A stretch of DNA of 64,000 nt from NCBI RefSeq assembly GCF_001424985.1, contig NZ_LMDA01000010.1:1-64000 (forward strand), read 5' to 3'. Of this stretch, positions 47,726 to 56,258 are shown piece after piece. Source of the DNA: Rhizobium sp. Root1212 (GTDB lineage Bacteria > Pseudomonadota > Alphaproteobacteria > Rhizobiales > Rhizobiaceae). The position numbers were made by a program, and so were the translations under genes. Position 1 is the stretch's first letter; the number at the start of each line of letters is the position of its first letter. The notes under the pieces are model-generated. The model was not told where the DNA came from. It saw nothing but the letters and a program-made list of their open reading frames with translations, and ran no database searches.

Positions 47726-49558
47726 TCATCTCAGCGCTCTCAGGGCATTCAGGATCACCGCAACGTCGATGATCTCCTGCAGGACGGCGCCCTCGACAGG
47801 CTTGAGATAACCAAATGCGGCAGCAACCATTGCGCCGAGCGAAAGGGCAAGGCCAACGGATACGCTCTGAAGGGCGATACCCCTGCTGCGACGGGCGATG
47901 GCCATGGCCTTGGCCAGGGGGCCAAGCTCATCGACCAGAAGCACGATGCCGGCAGCCTCCGAAGACGAGGCCGTGCCGCGCGCACCCATGGCTACACCGA
48001 TGTCGGCCGCCGCGAGCGCCGGCGCATCGTTGACACCGTCGCCCACCATCATGACCGCGCCATTGCGCGCCTCCGCCCTGACAACCGCCACCTTTCCCTC
48101 CGGCGTCAAATCGCCGAGCACGGCATCCATCCCCAGCTCGGCGCCAACGGCCTGTGCGATATCCGTGCGATCGCCAGATGCAAGAACGATCCTGCGGATG
48201 CCAGCCATGCGCAACTGTGCAAGCACGGAGACGGCATCTGCCCGAATTCCGTCCTTCAGCAGGATCACCCCGGCAAGGGCTCCGTCGATGGCCACGGCGA
48301 CCGTGAGCGCGGATCGCGCCGCAGGCGAGAGCAAGGATCGAGGATTTTCGCATCCGGACAGCCGCTGCACGAAGCCGCTTCCGCCGACGACGACGCTTTT
48401 TCCATCCACCTGGCCCGCGATACCGGTGCCCGGTGTCTCCTCGACGTGCTCCGGTTTTGCAAGGAGCATGCCTCTCCCGTTTGCGGCATGAACCAGCGCG
48501 GCGGCCACCACATGGCCGGATGCCTGATCGAGGCTTGCCGCCGCCTGCAGAACCTGATCGGCGGAAAAACCGGGAGCCGTCACGACATCGATGACTGTTG
48601 CCTGACCGTGGGTGAGCGTACCGGTCTTGTCGAGGATTGCGGTGCGGATGCGAGCCAGCATCTCGAGCATCCCGCCATTCTTCACGAGAACGCCGATCTT
48701 CGCCGCGCGCGACATGCCCGAAATGATCGCGACGGGAACCGCAAGGATAAGAGGACAGGGCGTGGCAACGACAAGGACGGAGAGCGCGCGGACCGGCTCG
48801 CCGGAGAAAAACCACGCACCGGACGCCATGGCCACGGTCAGCAGCAGAAAACCCATCGCAAATCGATCGGCCAGGCGCACCATCGGCGCCTTGGCCGACT
48901 GCGCCGCCTCGACCAGCCGGACAATGCCCGCATAGGTGCTTTCCGCCGCGCTCCGGCTGGCAACGAGATCGAAAGGCGCACCCACGCAGGTCGAACCGCT
49001 CAGGACTTCCTCATCGCGCGGGATGCGCCGCGGCATCGACTCGCCCGTCAGCGCCGACATATCCAGGCTCGCGGCGTCACCGGACACGAGACCGTCGACA
49101 GGCACGACCTCACCCTGGCGAATGAGCAAACGGTCGCCGGGGCGGACCAGGCCGATCGCGACCTCTTCAAGCCCCGATGGCGTATACCGCATCGCCGAGT
49201 GCGAGACGCGGGCCATCAGCGCCGTCATTTCCCTGCGGGCACGCCCTTCGGCATAATCTTCAAGAAGCTGGCCGCCCGCATACATCAGGCCGACGACATT
49301 GCCGGCCAGCGGTTCGCCGAACGCGATCGCTGCCGACATCGAAAGGGCAGCAACGATATCGAGCCCGACATCGCCCCGGCGCAAGGCACTGAAAATCTCA
49401 TGGAGCAGGCTGAGGAGGACCATCAGCGTCGACATACTCCAGACCAGGCTCGACTGACGCGGATATTGCCACGACAACCCCAATCCGACCAAAAGCCCCG
49501 CCAACGCCACGCCGACGAGAAACATACTGAACCGCCGCTGTCCGACCGCTTCCGGCAT
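47726..49558 (-). CDS. P1B-type (P1B-5-like) metal-transporting ATPase
   Basis: A 610-residue heavy-metal P-type ATPase without an N-terminal HMA domain. It has the A-domain MSALTGES, transmembrane metal motif TPCP at 266-269, phosphorylation site DKTGTLTHG (Asp310) and hinge VGDGVNDAPALAAADIGVAM. The last helix carries QEIID at 594-598. TPCP plus QExxD is the signature I associate with P1B-5 ATPases such as Sinorhizobium Nia (nickel/iron export); the C-terminal hemerythrin domain of Nia is absent. It probably exports nickel or iron across the inner membrane, by inference. It lies downstream of UspA gene 2 by 11 bases. Confidence 0.93.
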   Translation of the reverse strand: MPEAVGQRRFSMFLVGVALAGLLVGLGLSWQYPRQSSLVWSMSTLMVLLSLLHEIFSALRRGDVGLDIVAALSMSAAIAFGEPLAGNVVGLMYAGGQLLEDYAEGRARREMTALMARVSHSAMRYTPSGLEEVAIGLVRPGDRLLIRQGEVVPVDGLVSGDAASLDMSALTGESMPRRIPRDEEVLSGSTCVGAPFDLVASRSAAESTYAGIVRLVEAAQSAKAPMVRLADRFAMGFLLLTVAMASGAWFFSGEPVRALSVLVVATPCPLILAVPVAIISGMSRAAKIGVLVKNGGMLEMLARIRTAILDKTGTLTHGQATVIDVVTAPGFSADQVLQAAASLDQASGHVVAAALVHAANGRGMLLAKPEHVEETPGTGIAGQVDGKSVVVGGSGFVQRLSGCENPRSLLSPAARSALTVAVAIDGALAGVILLKDGIRADAVSVLAQLRMAGIRRIVLASGDRTDIAQAVGAELGMDAVLGDLTPEGKVAVVRAEARNGAVMMVGDGVNDAPALAAADIGVAMGARGTASSSEAAGIVLLVDELGPLAKAMAIARRSRGIALQSVSVGLALSLGAMVAAAFGYLKPVEGAVLQEIIDVAVILNALRALR

Positions 49559-49569
49559 CTGCTCTTAAC

Positions 49570-50406
49570 TCAACGGGCCATGAACACCGGTATGGGGCAG
49601 TCCTCGAGGATCGAGGCGGTCACGCCGCCGAAGATCCGCTCCCGCAGGCGCGAGTGGCCATAGGCGCCCATGACGATCATGTCGCAACCAAGCTCTTGCG
49701 CAATCTGCCGAAGAATGTGCCCCACATCACGCTCACCGCTCGAAAACTGCCGCACGACGACCTTGCAGCCATGCCGGGACAGATAGGCCGCCATGTCGGC
49801 GCCCGGCTCTTCGCCATTCTTGAAATAAGAGGCATCCGGATCGACGACGACGAGATGCACCATATCAGCCGCAACCAGCATGTCGAGCGCCGCCTTTGCA
49901 GCATTGGCCGCCTGCGGTCGTGAGTTCCACGCCAACAGCACATTGCCGGGCTTCGCGCCAACCATGCCCGTCCTTGGCATCAGAAGAAGCGGCGTTTCCG
50001 CATCGAAGGCCGTGGCCGCGACCGCTGCCCTCCGCAACCCGCTGTCGGAACGGATACCTTGGCCCAGGACGACGAGATCGACATACATGGCCCGTGCGCC
50101 GATATTGCTCTCCAGAATGAAAAGGTCGTCGTAGATCGAGCCGATGTCGAACGACAGACCACTCTTGCGGCACTGCTCTTCCACCCGGCGCTGGACCTCC
50201 ACCAGTTCATCGATTTCCCTTTGGCGCTCTTGGAGCCAGCTTGCCGCGACTGGATAGTCGGCGCCAAGCGGCGATATCGCCGGCCGCACCGCGATCACCG
50301 AAAGATGCGCCTCAAGCTCGGCTGAAAGGGTAAGGGCCTTGTCCATATCCGCCTCGGCCCCCTCGGTTCCGATCAGCGCCAATACTGTTTTGAACGGCAT
50401 GTTCAA
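49570..50406 (-). CDS. Universal stress protein (tandem UspA domains)
   Basis: A 278-residue protein with two UspA domains; the C-terminal one ends GAYGHSRLRERIFGGVTASILEDCPIPVFM, the classical G-2x-G-9x-G(S/T) nucleotide-binding loop. GGGAG lies nine bases before the ATG. It is the first gene of a UspA-P1B ATPase operon, with an imperfect FNR/FixK-like site 64-77 bases upstream. Homologues in rhizobia are commonly induced at low oxygen. Confidence 0.93.
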   Translation of the reverse strand: MNMPFKTVLALIGTEGAEADMDKALTLSAELEAHLSVIAVRPAISPLGADYPVAASWLQERQREIDELVEVQRRVEEQCRKSGLSFDIGSIYDDLFILESNIGARAMYVDLVVLGQGIRSDSGLRRAAVAATAFDAETPLLLMPRTGMVGAKPGNVLLAWNSRPQAANAAKAALDMLVAADMVHLVVVDPDASYFKNGEEPGADMAAYLSRHGCKVVVRQFSSGERDVGHILRQIAQELGCDMIVMGAYGHSRLRERIFGGVTASILEDCPIPVFMAR

Positions 50407-50469
50407 GGCTCCCTTTCAGGTTTTCGCGATCAATGAAACGAAGCCTAACCGCCGTCGGAGATCGCGGCC

Positions 50470-50483
50470 ATGATCTGGGTCAA
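50470..50483. promoter_or_regulatory. Imperfect FNR/FixK-like box upstream of UspA gene 2
   Basis: Read on the minus strand, TTGACCCAGATCAT matches TTGA-N6-TCAA at seven of eight core positions. Its place, 64-77 bases before the UspA start, mirrors the perfect box upstream of the other UspA gene. Confidence 0.5.
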
Positions 50484-50669
50484 TCCCGTCCTGCAAACAG
50501 GAAAGTATCCAACATGAACCCGTAGCGAGGAGATTGCTCACTTGCGCTTAGCGGGGAGAGCAAAAAGACAAGGGTTGCTGGAAAGGGGAAACCCACCGCC
50601 CCCGAACAGTCCACAAGTCGTTGTTACTGCAGAAGTACTTTGGCCGGCCGGCTGTCGCCGGGCTTTGCA

Positions 50670-51198
50670 TCAGTGGCCGAAACGTCGCGTGGAGGCGGCG
50701 TTTGTTCGCTGCCTCCAGAGCCTCGAGAAAGTTGCGATGGTAACCGCCAATGAACGCCTTCTTGTCAGTCCCGTGACGATACGCCGTGCGCCTTCAGCAT
50801 CGTCCGTGGAAGCATCGAAATAGCTCTCCAACTTCTTGCCAGTGAACATCCCTTGGATCATGCCGTCAAACAGCGAGCGGATAGCGATCGGCATGGTGAG
50901 CAACTGGCCGAGACGAGTGGCGCCGAACTTCCGGTGGTTGACCTCCCAAGCGGCCTGCACGAGGCTTCTGCCAAACCAAGGATAGTATTTATTGGAGCGA
51001 AGGTATTTTCGCCGCCAGCGGCTTCATCTTGCCGTCGGTTCATGAAAGGCCGTGGCGAGCATATAAGCCAGCCATCGCTTATCCAGCCGCGCTTTTCCCA
51101 TCCGGTTAGTATCGCGCTCATCCCGTCGATCTGGGATTGTGTCAGCCGACCGCCAACGGAGCGCAGCGAACATAGGCAAAGAAGGTGGTCACATTCAT
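50670..51198 (-). pseudogene. Frameshifted phage lysozyme/chitinase-like remnant (GH19-type)
   Basis: The minus strand starts MNVTTFFAYVR at 51198, then needs frame changes at about 51168 and 51090-50970 to read GGRLTQSQIDGMSAILTGWE and onward. The end reads QAAWEVNHRKFGATRLGQLL and GKKLESYFDASTDDAEGARRIV, typical of GH19/phage lysozymes. The original was probably a phage endolysin of about 190 residues. A 16-residue frame with a good ribosome site (51202-51252) lies four bases upstream. Confidence 0.7.
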
Positions 51199-51398
51199 AG
51201 GCTATTCTTCCAAGGTGAGCGAAAGCGCCACCGCGGCGATGCGTCGTGTCATGGTGTGTCCTTTTTAGCTAAGCTAAACGTGGCTGAAAAGCCGACAGAT
51301 GAAAGAATGAATCTTACCGCAATGCGGAAAGCGGGTTTTCAATAAACAGATGTACGGTTAAAGGTGTCCGCCGAACGCGATCCACTATGGAGCAATGA

Positions 51399-53620
51399 AT
51401 GTCTCTCGCAATCAGCCCGGTAGCATTTGAGCGCATACAAGCGGCAGGACCGATTGAGCCAAGCCAAGATACGGTTGATATCTTTTCGCGTCAGATGAGA
51501 GGTATATCCGTTATACTGCGGTCACGCTCGCCTCGATCTTGAAGAACTATACGGGTGACAAACCAATCCGTGTTTTCGTCCTGATTGACCGATTGCTCCC
51601 CGATGAAGAACTAGAGAAAATTGAGGGCCTAAATGCCATTCATTCTTTCTCACTGCATCTTATCCCCGTAGACGCAAGCCTGTTCGAAAACATAAAAACA
51701 TCAGATGGCATTTCCATAGCGACCTATTATAGGCTGCTAATGCACAAGTTGCTCCCTGACGACGCCAAGAAGGTCATATATCTCGATAGCGATCTTATTA
51801 TTCGCAAGTCGATCCACGAACTCTTCTCTATGCCTTTTGACGGCGCCTTGTTCGCCGGGGTAGAAGATACGATCTCGCGCGCATATAATACAAAATTCGG
51901 CCTTCCCGAAAATGCAGCTCACCCGAATGCCGGTGTCCTGCTCGTCAATGTCGAGCTTATGAGGGCTATCGGTTTTAGCGAACTAGTGGAGCGATATCTA
52001 GACGCGAACCGATACCGCCTCGTGCTCGGCGATCAGCAGATTATTTCAGAGATATTCTACCCATCGATAAAGTATGTTCCGGTGAAGTGGAACGTGCACG
52101 GCTCCATGTTCCAATCTGGCTGGGTCGATGACGCTGCCGGAACACAAAACTTCATGGACAAGAAAGAAGCCGCCGCTGCCATAGCTGATCCTGCTATCAT
52201 CCATTACACGCTGAAGCGAAAGCCTTGGATTTCTCTTGAACACCCAAAGTCTTTGGAGTGGTTGACTTATCTGCAGATAACGCCCTACGCGGAAGAAATA
52301 GGCGTACCCCCTCTGCCCAAAGCACCAGCCAAGCCTGCTACACAGGTCGCAAAACCACCGGCTGACAGGAGTTGGCGCCATTTCTTCTCAATTATCGTCC
52401 CGGCGACAATATTTAGCTTTGCTAACATCCGCAAAACACGCATCGCGGTTGGCAAGCTTGAGAAGAGGCTGACCGCCGTCGAGAAAAAGGCTCCGGAACC
52501 CAAGCCAATCGTCGCAAACCCAAGTGTCACGCTGAAAAACATTCTTGTCTCGCGGTCAATTAACCTGCCAGTCGATTTCAATGCGCGTTCGATGATTGAG
52601 GGCCTGACGCCGAACTCTGTTGTCATGTCCAACGTGAACAAGAAGGACATGGAGGGCGGCTATGCTGAGAACATTAAAACGATAACGAAAACACCTAACT
52701 TTTCGTATTTTACGGACAAGTTGCCGGATTCCGTGTTTCTCCTGTCTCAACGTATTGAGCAGGAAATGTTTTGGCGCTGCGTGCAAACAGCGTACCTGTA
52801 CGACATCCCCATGTATTTTGTTGAGGTGGCGTTGTTCGGGGCGTTTGCTTCATACTTCGACCCGGAGGCAACGCTAAACGAGCGGCGCGCCCTTGGATTC
52901 ATGATCGATGATATGGGCTATTACTTCGATGCCCGCCAGCCTTCCCGCATTGAACGGACCCTTAACGATCCATCGTTTTCGCTGTCGGAAGAGGAGCGTG
53001 AGCGAGCACGCACTGTGATTGACCGCATCTGCGCCGAAAAACTCACAAAATATAACAAATACGTCGACAGCCCGGATTGTGACATCGAGCCAGGCGCTGT
53101 CCTCGTCATAGACCAAAAGAAGGGAGACGCGTCGATCGAATTTGCTGGAGCGAACGACGAATCGTTCCAAAGAATGCTTGACGACGCGGTCAAGGAGAAC
53201 CCTGGTCGGCCAGTCTATTTTAAGCGTCACCCCGACAGTATCCAGCGGAATATGAACTCTTATCGGAACCGAAACATTTTGGAGATCATCGTTCTCCCAG
53301 ATGACGTAACGATCGGGTCGGTCATCGATCGATGCGATAAGATTTACACGGTTTCCTCTCAGGTAGGGTTCGAAGGTCTGATGCGCGGGAAAGAAGTGGT
53401 GACACTTGGGGCGCCATTCTATTCTGGCTGGGGATTGACTGATGACCGCGGCTCGGTGCAGCGGCGCACACAGAAGAGAACAATTGAAGAGATATTCCAC
53501 GTCGCATGCATCAAGCAGTCAGTTTATCTAGATCCGAACACAGGAAAGCTGATCGAGATTGAAGACCTGATCGAGATCATCCTCCAGATGCGGTTGGACA
53601 ATGCGGCTCGCAGAACTTAA
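51399..53620 (+). CDS. GT8 glycosyltransferase fused to a KpsC-like capsule domain, with apparent 5' frameshift
   Basis: The start ATG 51399 (GGAG seven bases upstream) gives MSLAISPVAFERIQAAGPIE... to VDI at about 51482. A one-base shift at the TTTT run (51483-51486) then continues as FASDERYIRYTAVTLASILK, the expected GT8 beginning. GT8 (about 30-270) has the DxD metal site YLDSDLIIRKS. The C-terminal half (about 400-740) resembles Capsule_synth/KpsC-type Kdo transferases (VYFKRHPDS, TVSSQVGFEGLMRGKEVV, GAPFYSGWGLTDD). It probably builds a capsular or surface glycan. Codon use and A/T content differ from flanking genes, suggesting acquisition. Without the shift, only TTG 51539 is available, cutting into GT8. 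Confidence 0.75.
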
Positions 53621-54275
53621 AGCGCTCGCTGCATCAGAAACCAGGTTCGCAGCATTGCTGCGTAGAACGGGTTGGAGGGTGGAAAACCCCCTATCCGGTC
53701 TCGCCGCAGCCGCCGTCCTGCGCCCGCGCCTCACCTACAAGAACCTTTCTGCGGCATATTACCAGCAACTTCATGATGAGGACGCCGGATATCTCGAAAA
53801 CAATTGGCTGGTCCCTGAGATCGAGGCTATTCTCTCGAAAAAGCCAGATGTTGTCGTTGAGATCGGCTGCGGCAACGGCGCATTCTCGAAGGAGATCGCT
53901 CAATCTGTTTGTGAGGTTCACGCCGTTGATTGGGCGCTTTCCCCGAATTTTGCAGACCGACCCGATAATGTCTTCTTCCACAGCGCCGACTTGACGAAAG
54001 ACCCAATACCGAAGGGTAGCATTGCTTGCTCTTCGGATGTGCTTGAACATTTCAGCCCCAGCGACCTCCCTCGGGTGATCGCGAAATGCGTGACGTCATC
54101 ACCTCTACAATATCATGTGATCGCATGCTATGACGACGGTCATAGCCATCTAACTGTTATGCCGCCCGGGGCATGGTTGGCTCATTTTTGGCGCTACTGC
54201 CCGAGCGCGCGTATAGAGCGGGTGGAATGCAGACGAAGCAATCCCGACCAAGTTATCTGCGTTATTTCGAATTGA
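53601..54275 (+). CDS. SAM-dependent methyltransferase of the glycan locus
   Basis: A 224-residue class I methyltransferase: VVVEIGCGNGAFSKEIAQSV (motif I, near 83) and GSIACSSDVLEHFSPSDLPR (motif for acceptor side). It overlaps the end of the GT8-KpsC gene by 20 bases, so the two are one operon; it may methylate the same glycan or its sugar precursor. No clear ribosome site; translational coupling is likely. Confidence 0.85.
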   Translation: MRLAELKALAASETRFAALLRRTGWRVENPLSGLAAAAVLRPRLTYKNLSAAYYQQLHDEDAGYLENNWLVPEIEAILSKKPDVVVEIGCGNGAFSKEIAQSVCEVHAVDWALSPNFADRPDNVFFHSADLTKDPIPKGSIACSSDVLEHFSPSDLPRVIAKCVTSSPLQYHVIACYDDGHSHLTVMPPGAWLAHFWRYCPSARIERVECRRSNPDQVICVISN

Positions 54276-54286
54276 AGGACATCTAA

Positions 54287-54632
54287 TTGCTACCACCCAC
54301 ACTGCCTCCCCGCATCGATATTGATCTTCCTGTCGTGCAGAGGCTTGTGGATGAACTGCTGCAAGGCCATCTGGACGGGACCCTATATCGTCAAGTTGAG
54401 CAAATTTCTGGGCGTCCCAGACGGTAACCTGGATCAGTTGTCCCCCTTCCTTTTGCTCCCTACGGCCGGATGCCTATGGTTGATGAGGAAGAACGCTGCC
54501 TCGTATGCCAACCAAGTGCGCTTGGAACCGGAAGATTGGATACTTGATCCAGCCGATGTGTGCGGCGAGCTTTCCGGCATTGGACGCCAGAGCGTGATCC
54601 GGAATCTGCGACATGAGGCGAAGCTTCTTTAA
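54287..54632 (+). pseudogene. Broken third gene of the glycan block
   Basis: A TTG at 54287 (AAGGA about ten bases upstream) opens LPPTLPPRIDIDLPVVQRLV to a stop at 54425. A different frame then reads LGVPDGNLDQLSPFLLLPTA on to a stop at 54632. A single-base change near 54405 would join them into about 115 residues. No family recognised; the join is inference. Confidence 0.35.
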
Positions 54633-54648
54633 AACTCCGCTTCCCTGG

Positions 54649-54795
54649 TTATACGTGGCTGCGTGTTCGTACCGTTCGAGACCCTGAATTGACGTTGGCG
54701 ATGAAGTATGTAGGGGTTCTATCTGCGATCGCGAGAAACGCCAGTTCTTCCGCAGAAAGCGGCGTGCCTGCTTTGACTTCCCAACCCCACCACAT
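54649..54795 (-). CDS. Short open frame with coding character, possibly remnant
   Basis: A 48-residue minus-strand frame (MWWGWEVKAGTPLSAEELAF ... ANVNSGSRTVRTRSHV) that reads as natural protein but has no recognised ribosome site. A stop codon lies eight codons upstream, so it may be the 3' end of a lost gene. Confidence 0.3.
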   Translation of the reverse strand: MWWGWEVKAGTPLSAEELAFLAIADRTPTYFIANVNSGSRTVRTRSHV

Positions 54796-54895
54796 TCTAA
54801 TTCCGCCAAAACCATAAGCTCATCTCGACCGCACGCCAAAAGGTGGGTTGGGGATCACATAGATCCATTAAAAATTGAACTTTTTTGAAAATAAT

Positions 54896-54958
54896 GGTGC
54901 CCCATGCCGGCATTGAATGCGTGTCGCATAGGAAAGCACGTTCTAACAATGGGGCGCC
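54896..54958. repeat. Imperfect inverted repeat upstream of the integrase gene
   Basis: GGTGCCCCAT (54896-54905) and ATGGGGCGCC (54949-54958) pair at nine of ten positions around 43 bases. Its place about 100 bases before the integrase makes it a candidate for the attachment-site core, an integrase arm site, or an operator. No tRNA was recognised nearby. Confidence 0.35.
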
Positions 54959-55061
54959 TACCGCCTTATTGGCGCGACAGGTTCTTGTTTCATTCTCATA
55001 CTTTCAGTAGCATCTTGTCGCGGTGCGTCGCAAAGACATAGGTGGTTAGAAAGGTGGGTAG

Positions 55062-56258
55062 ATGGCGAGGGGCTTAAACAAGCTTTCGGCGCTAGCTGTT
55101 AAAGGCGCCGGCCCTGGCAAGTATTCGGACGGTGGTGGCCTCTGGCTCCAGAAACGCGAGGCAGGAGCGGGACAATGGTTCTTCCGTTTTACGATTTACG
55201 GCCGGCGTCGCGAGATGGGGCTTGGTTCCATCCATGATGTGACCCTCAAAGCGGCACGCGAAGCAGCCGAGAAATGGCGCGGTGTAGCTGCGCGGGGACT
55301 GGACCCGATCAAAGAGAGAGAGCGGGAAAAGCGAGAGGCTGAAAAGCGCCTACATATCCTTCGTGAAGTTGCAGAAGACGCCTATGAGAGCCGAAAGGCT
55401 GAATTGAAAGGCGATGGCAAAGCGGGGCGGTGGTTTAGTCCTCTTGAAATCCATATTCTTCCGAAGCTCGGCAAAACGCCTGTTTCCGAGCTGGATCAAA
55501 CCGCCATTCGCGATACCCTGTCGCCAATCTGGCACTCAAAGGCCGAAACCGCACGAAAGGCGCTAAACCGCCTCGCCATCTGCTTGCGCCACGCTGCGGC
55601 GCTCGGGCTGGACGTGGATCTTCAGGCGACCGACAAAGCGCGCGCACTTCTCGGACAGCAGCGACATAAGGCAGAGAATATCCCTGCTCTTCCGTGGGCG
55701 GAGGTTCCTGCCTTCTATGCCTCGCTTTCGGATAGGACAGTTACCCACCTCGCACTGCGGCTACTGATCCTGACAGGCGTGCGCTCCGGCCCTCTGCGCT
55801 TCATCCATGAAGATCAGATTGACGGCGACGTGTGGACTATTCCCGGCGAGGCGCAGAAGGGCCGCAAGGATAGGACCCCTGACTTTCGTGTGCCGCTTGT
55901 TCCCGAAGCCCTTGCGCTCATCGAGCAAGCCAGACCTCTCGCGCGTGACGGCTTTCTCTTCCCCAGTGTTCGCAAGGGTGTGATATCGGACGCCACCATG
56001 GCCCGCCTTATGGAGCGGCGAAAGATGCTGGCAAGGCCGCACGGCTTTCGCTCCAGTTTGCGCGACTGGATCGCAGAGACCACCAGCACTCCCTACGATG
56101 TTGCTGAAACCACGCTAGGCCACACGGTCGGCGGAAAGGTCGAACGGGCGTACAGGCGAACGGATTTTCTTGAGCAGCGAAGGAAGCTTCTTGAGCGATG
56201 GGCCAACTACATCACCGGCAAACATGCTCAGGTCACCCAATTGGCGAGGAATTCGTGA
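55062..56258 (+). CDS. Tyrosine recombinase integrase (P4/phage type)
   Basis: A 398-residue integrase with an N-terminal DUF4102 arm-binding domain (KLSALAVKGAGPGKYSDGGG), a SAM-like core-binding domain (about 100-190) and the catalytic domain. The active-site residues are intact: Arg241, His327, Arg330, His354 and Tyr364 (LGHTVGGKVERAYRRTD). It inserts and excises the element. AAGGTGGG lies ten bases before the ATG. It marks the left end of the phage-like region. Confidence 0.95.
   Translation: MARGLNKLSALAVKGAGPGKYSDGGGLWLQKREAGAGQWFFRFTIYGRRREMGLGSIHDVTLKAAREAAEKWRGVAARGLDPIKEREREKREAEKRLHILREVAEDAYESRKAELKGDGKAGRWFSPLEIHILPKLGKTPVSELDQTAIRDTLSPIWHSKAETARKALNRLAICLRHAAALGLDVDLQATDKARALLGQQRHKAENIPALPWAEVPAFYASLSDRTVTHLALRLLILTGVRSGPLRFIHEDQIDGDVWTIPGEAQKGRKDRTPDFRVPLVPEALALIEQARPLARDGFLFPSVRKGVISDATMARLMERRKMLARPHGFRSSLRDWIAETTSTPYDVAETTLGHTVGGKVERAYRRTDFLEQRRKLLERWANYITGKHAQVTQLARNS

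Noticed and set aside
51483..51486. Programmed minus-one frameshifting at the TTTT run of the GT8 gene
   Set aside because: The site does not fit the X-XXY-YYZ slippery pattern and no downstream hairpin is evident; a deletion or sequencing error is simpler.
54840..55061. tRNA gene as attachment site for the integrase
   Set aside because: No cloverleaf or T-arm consensus could be found in this stretch.
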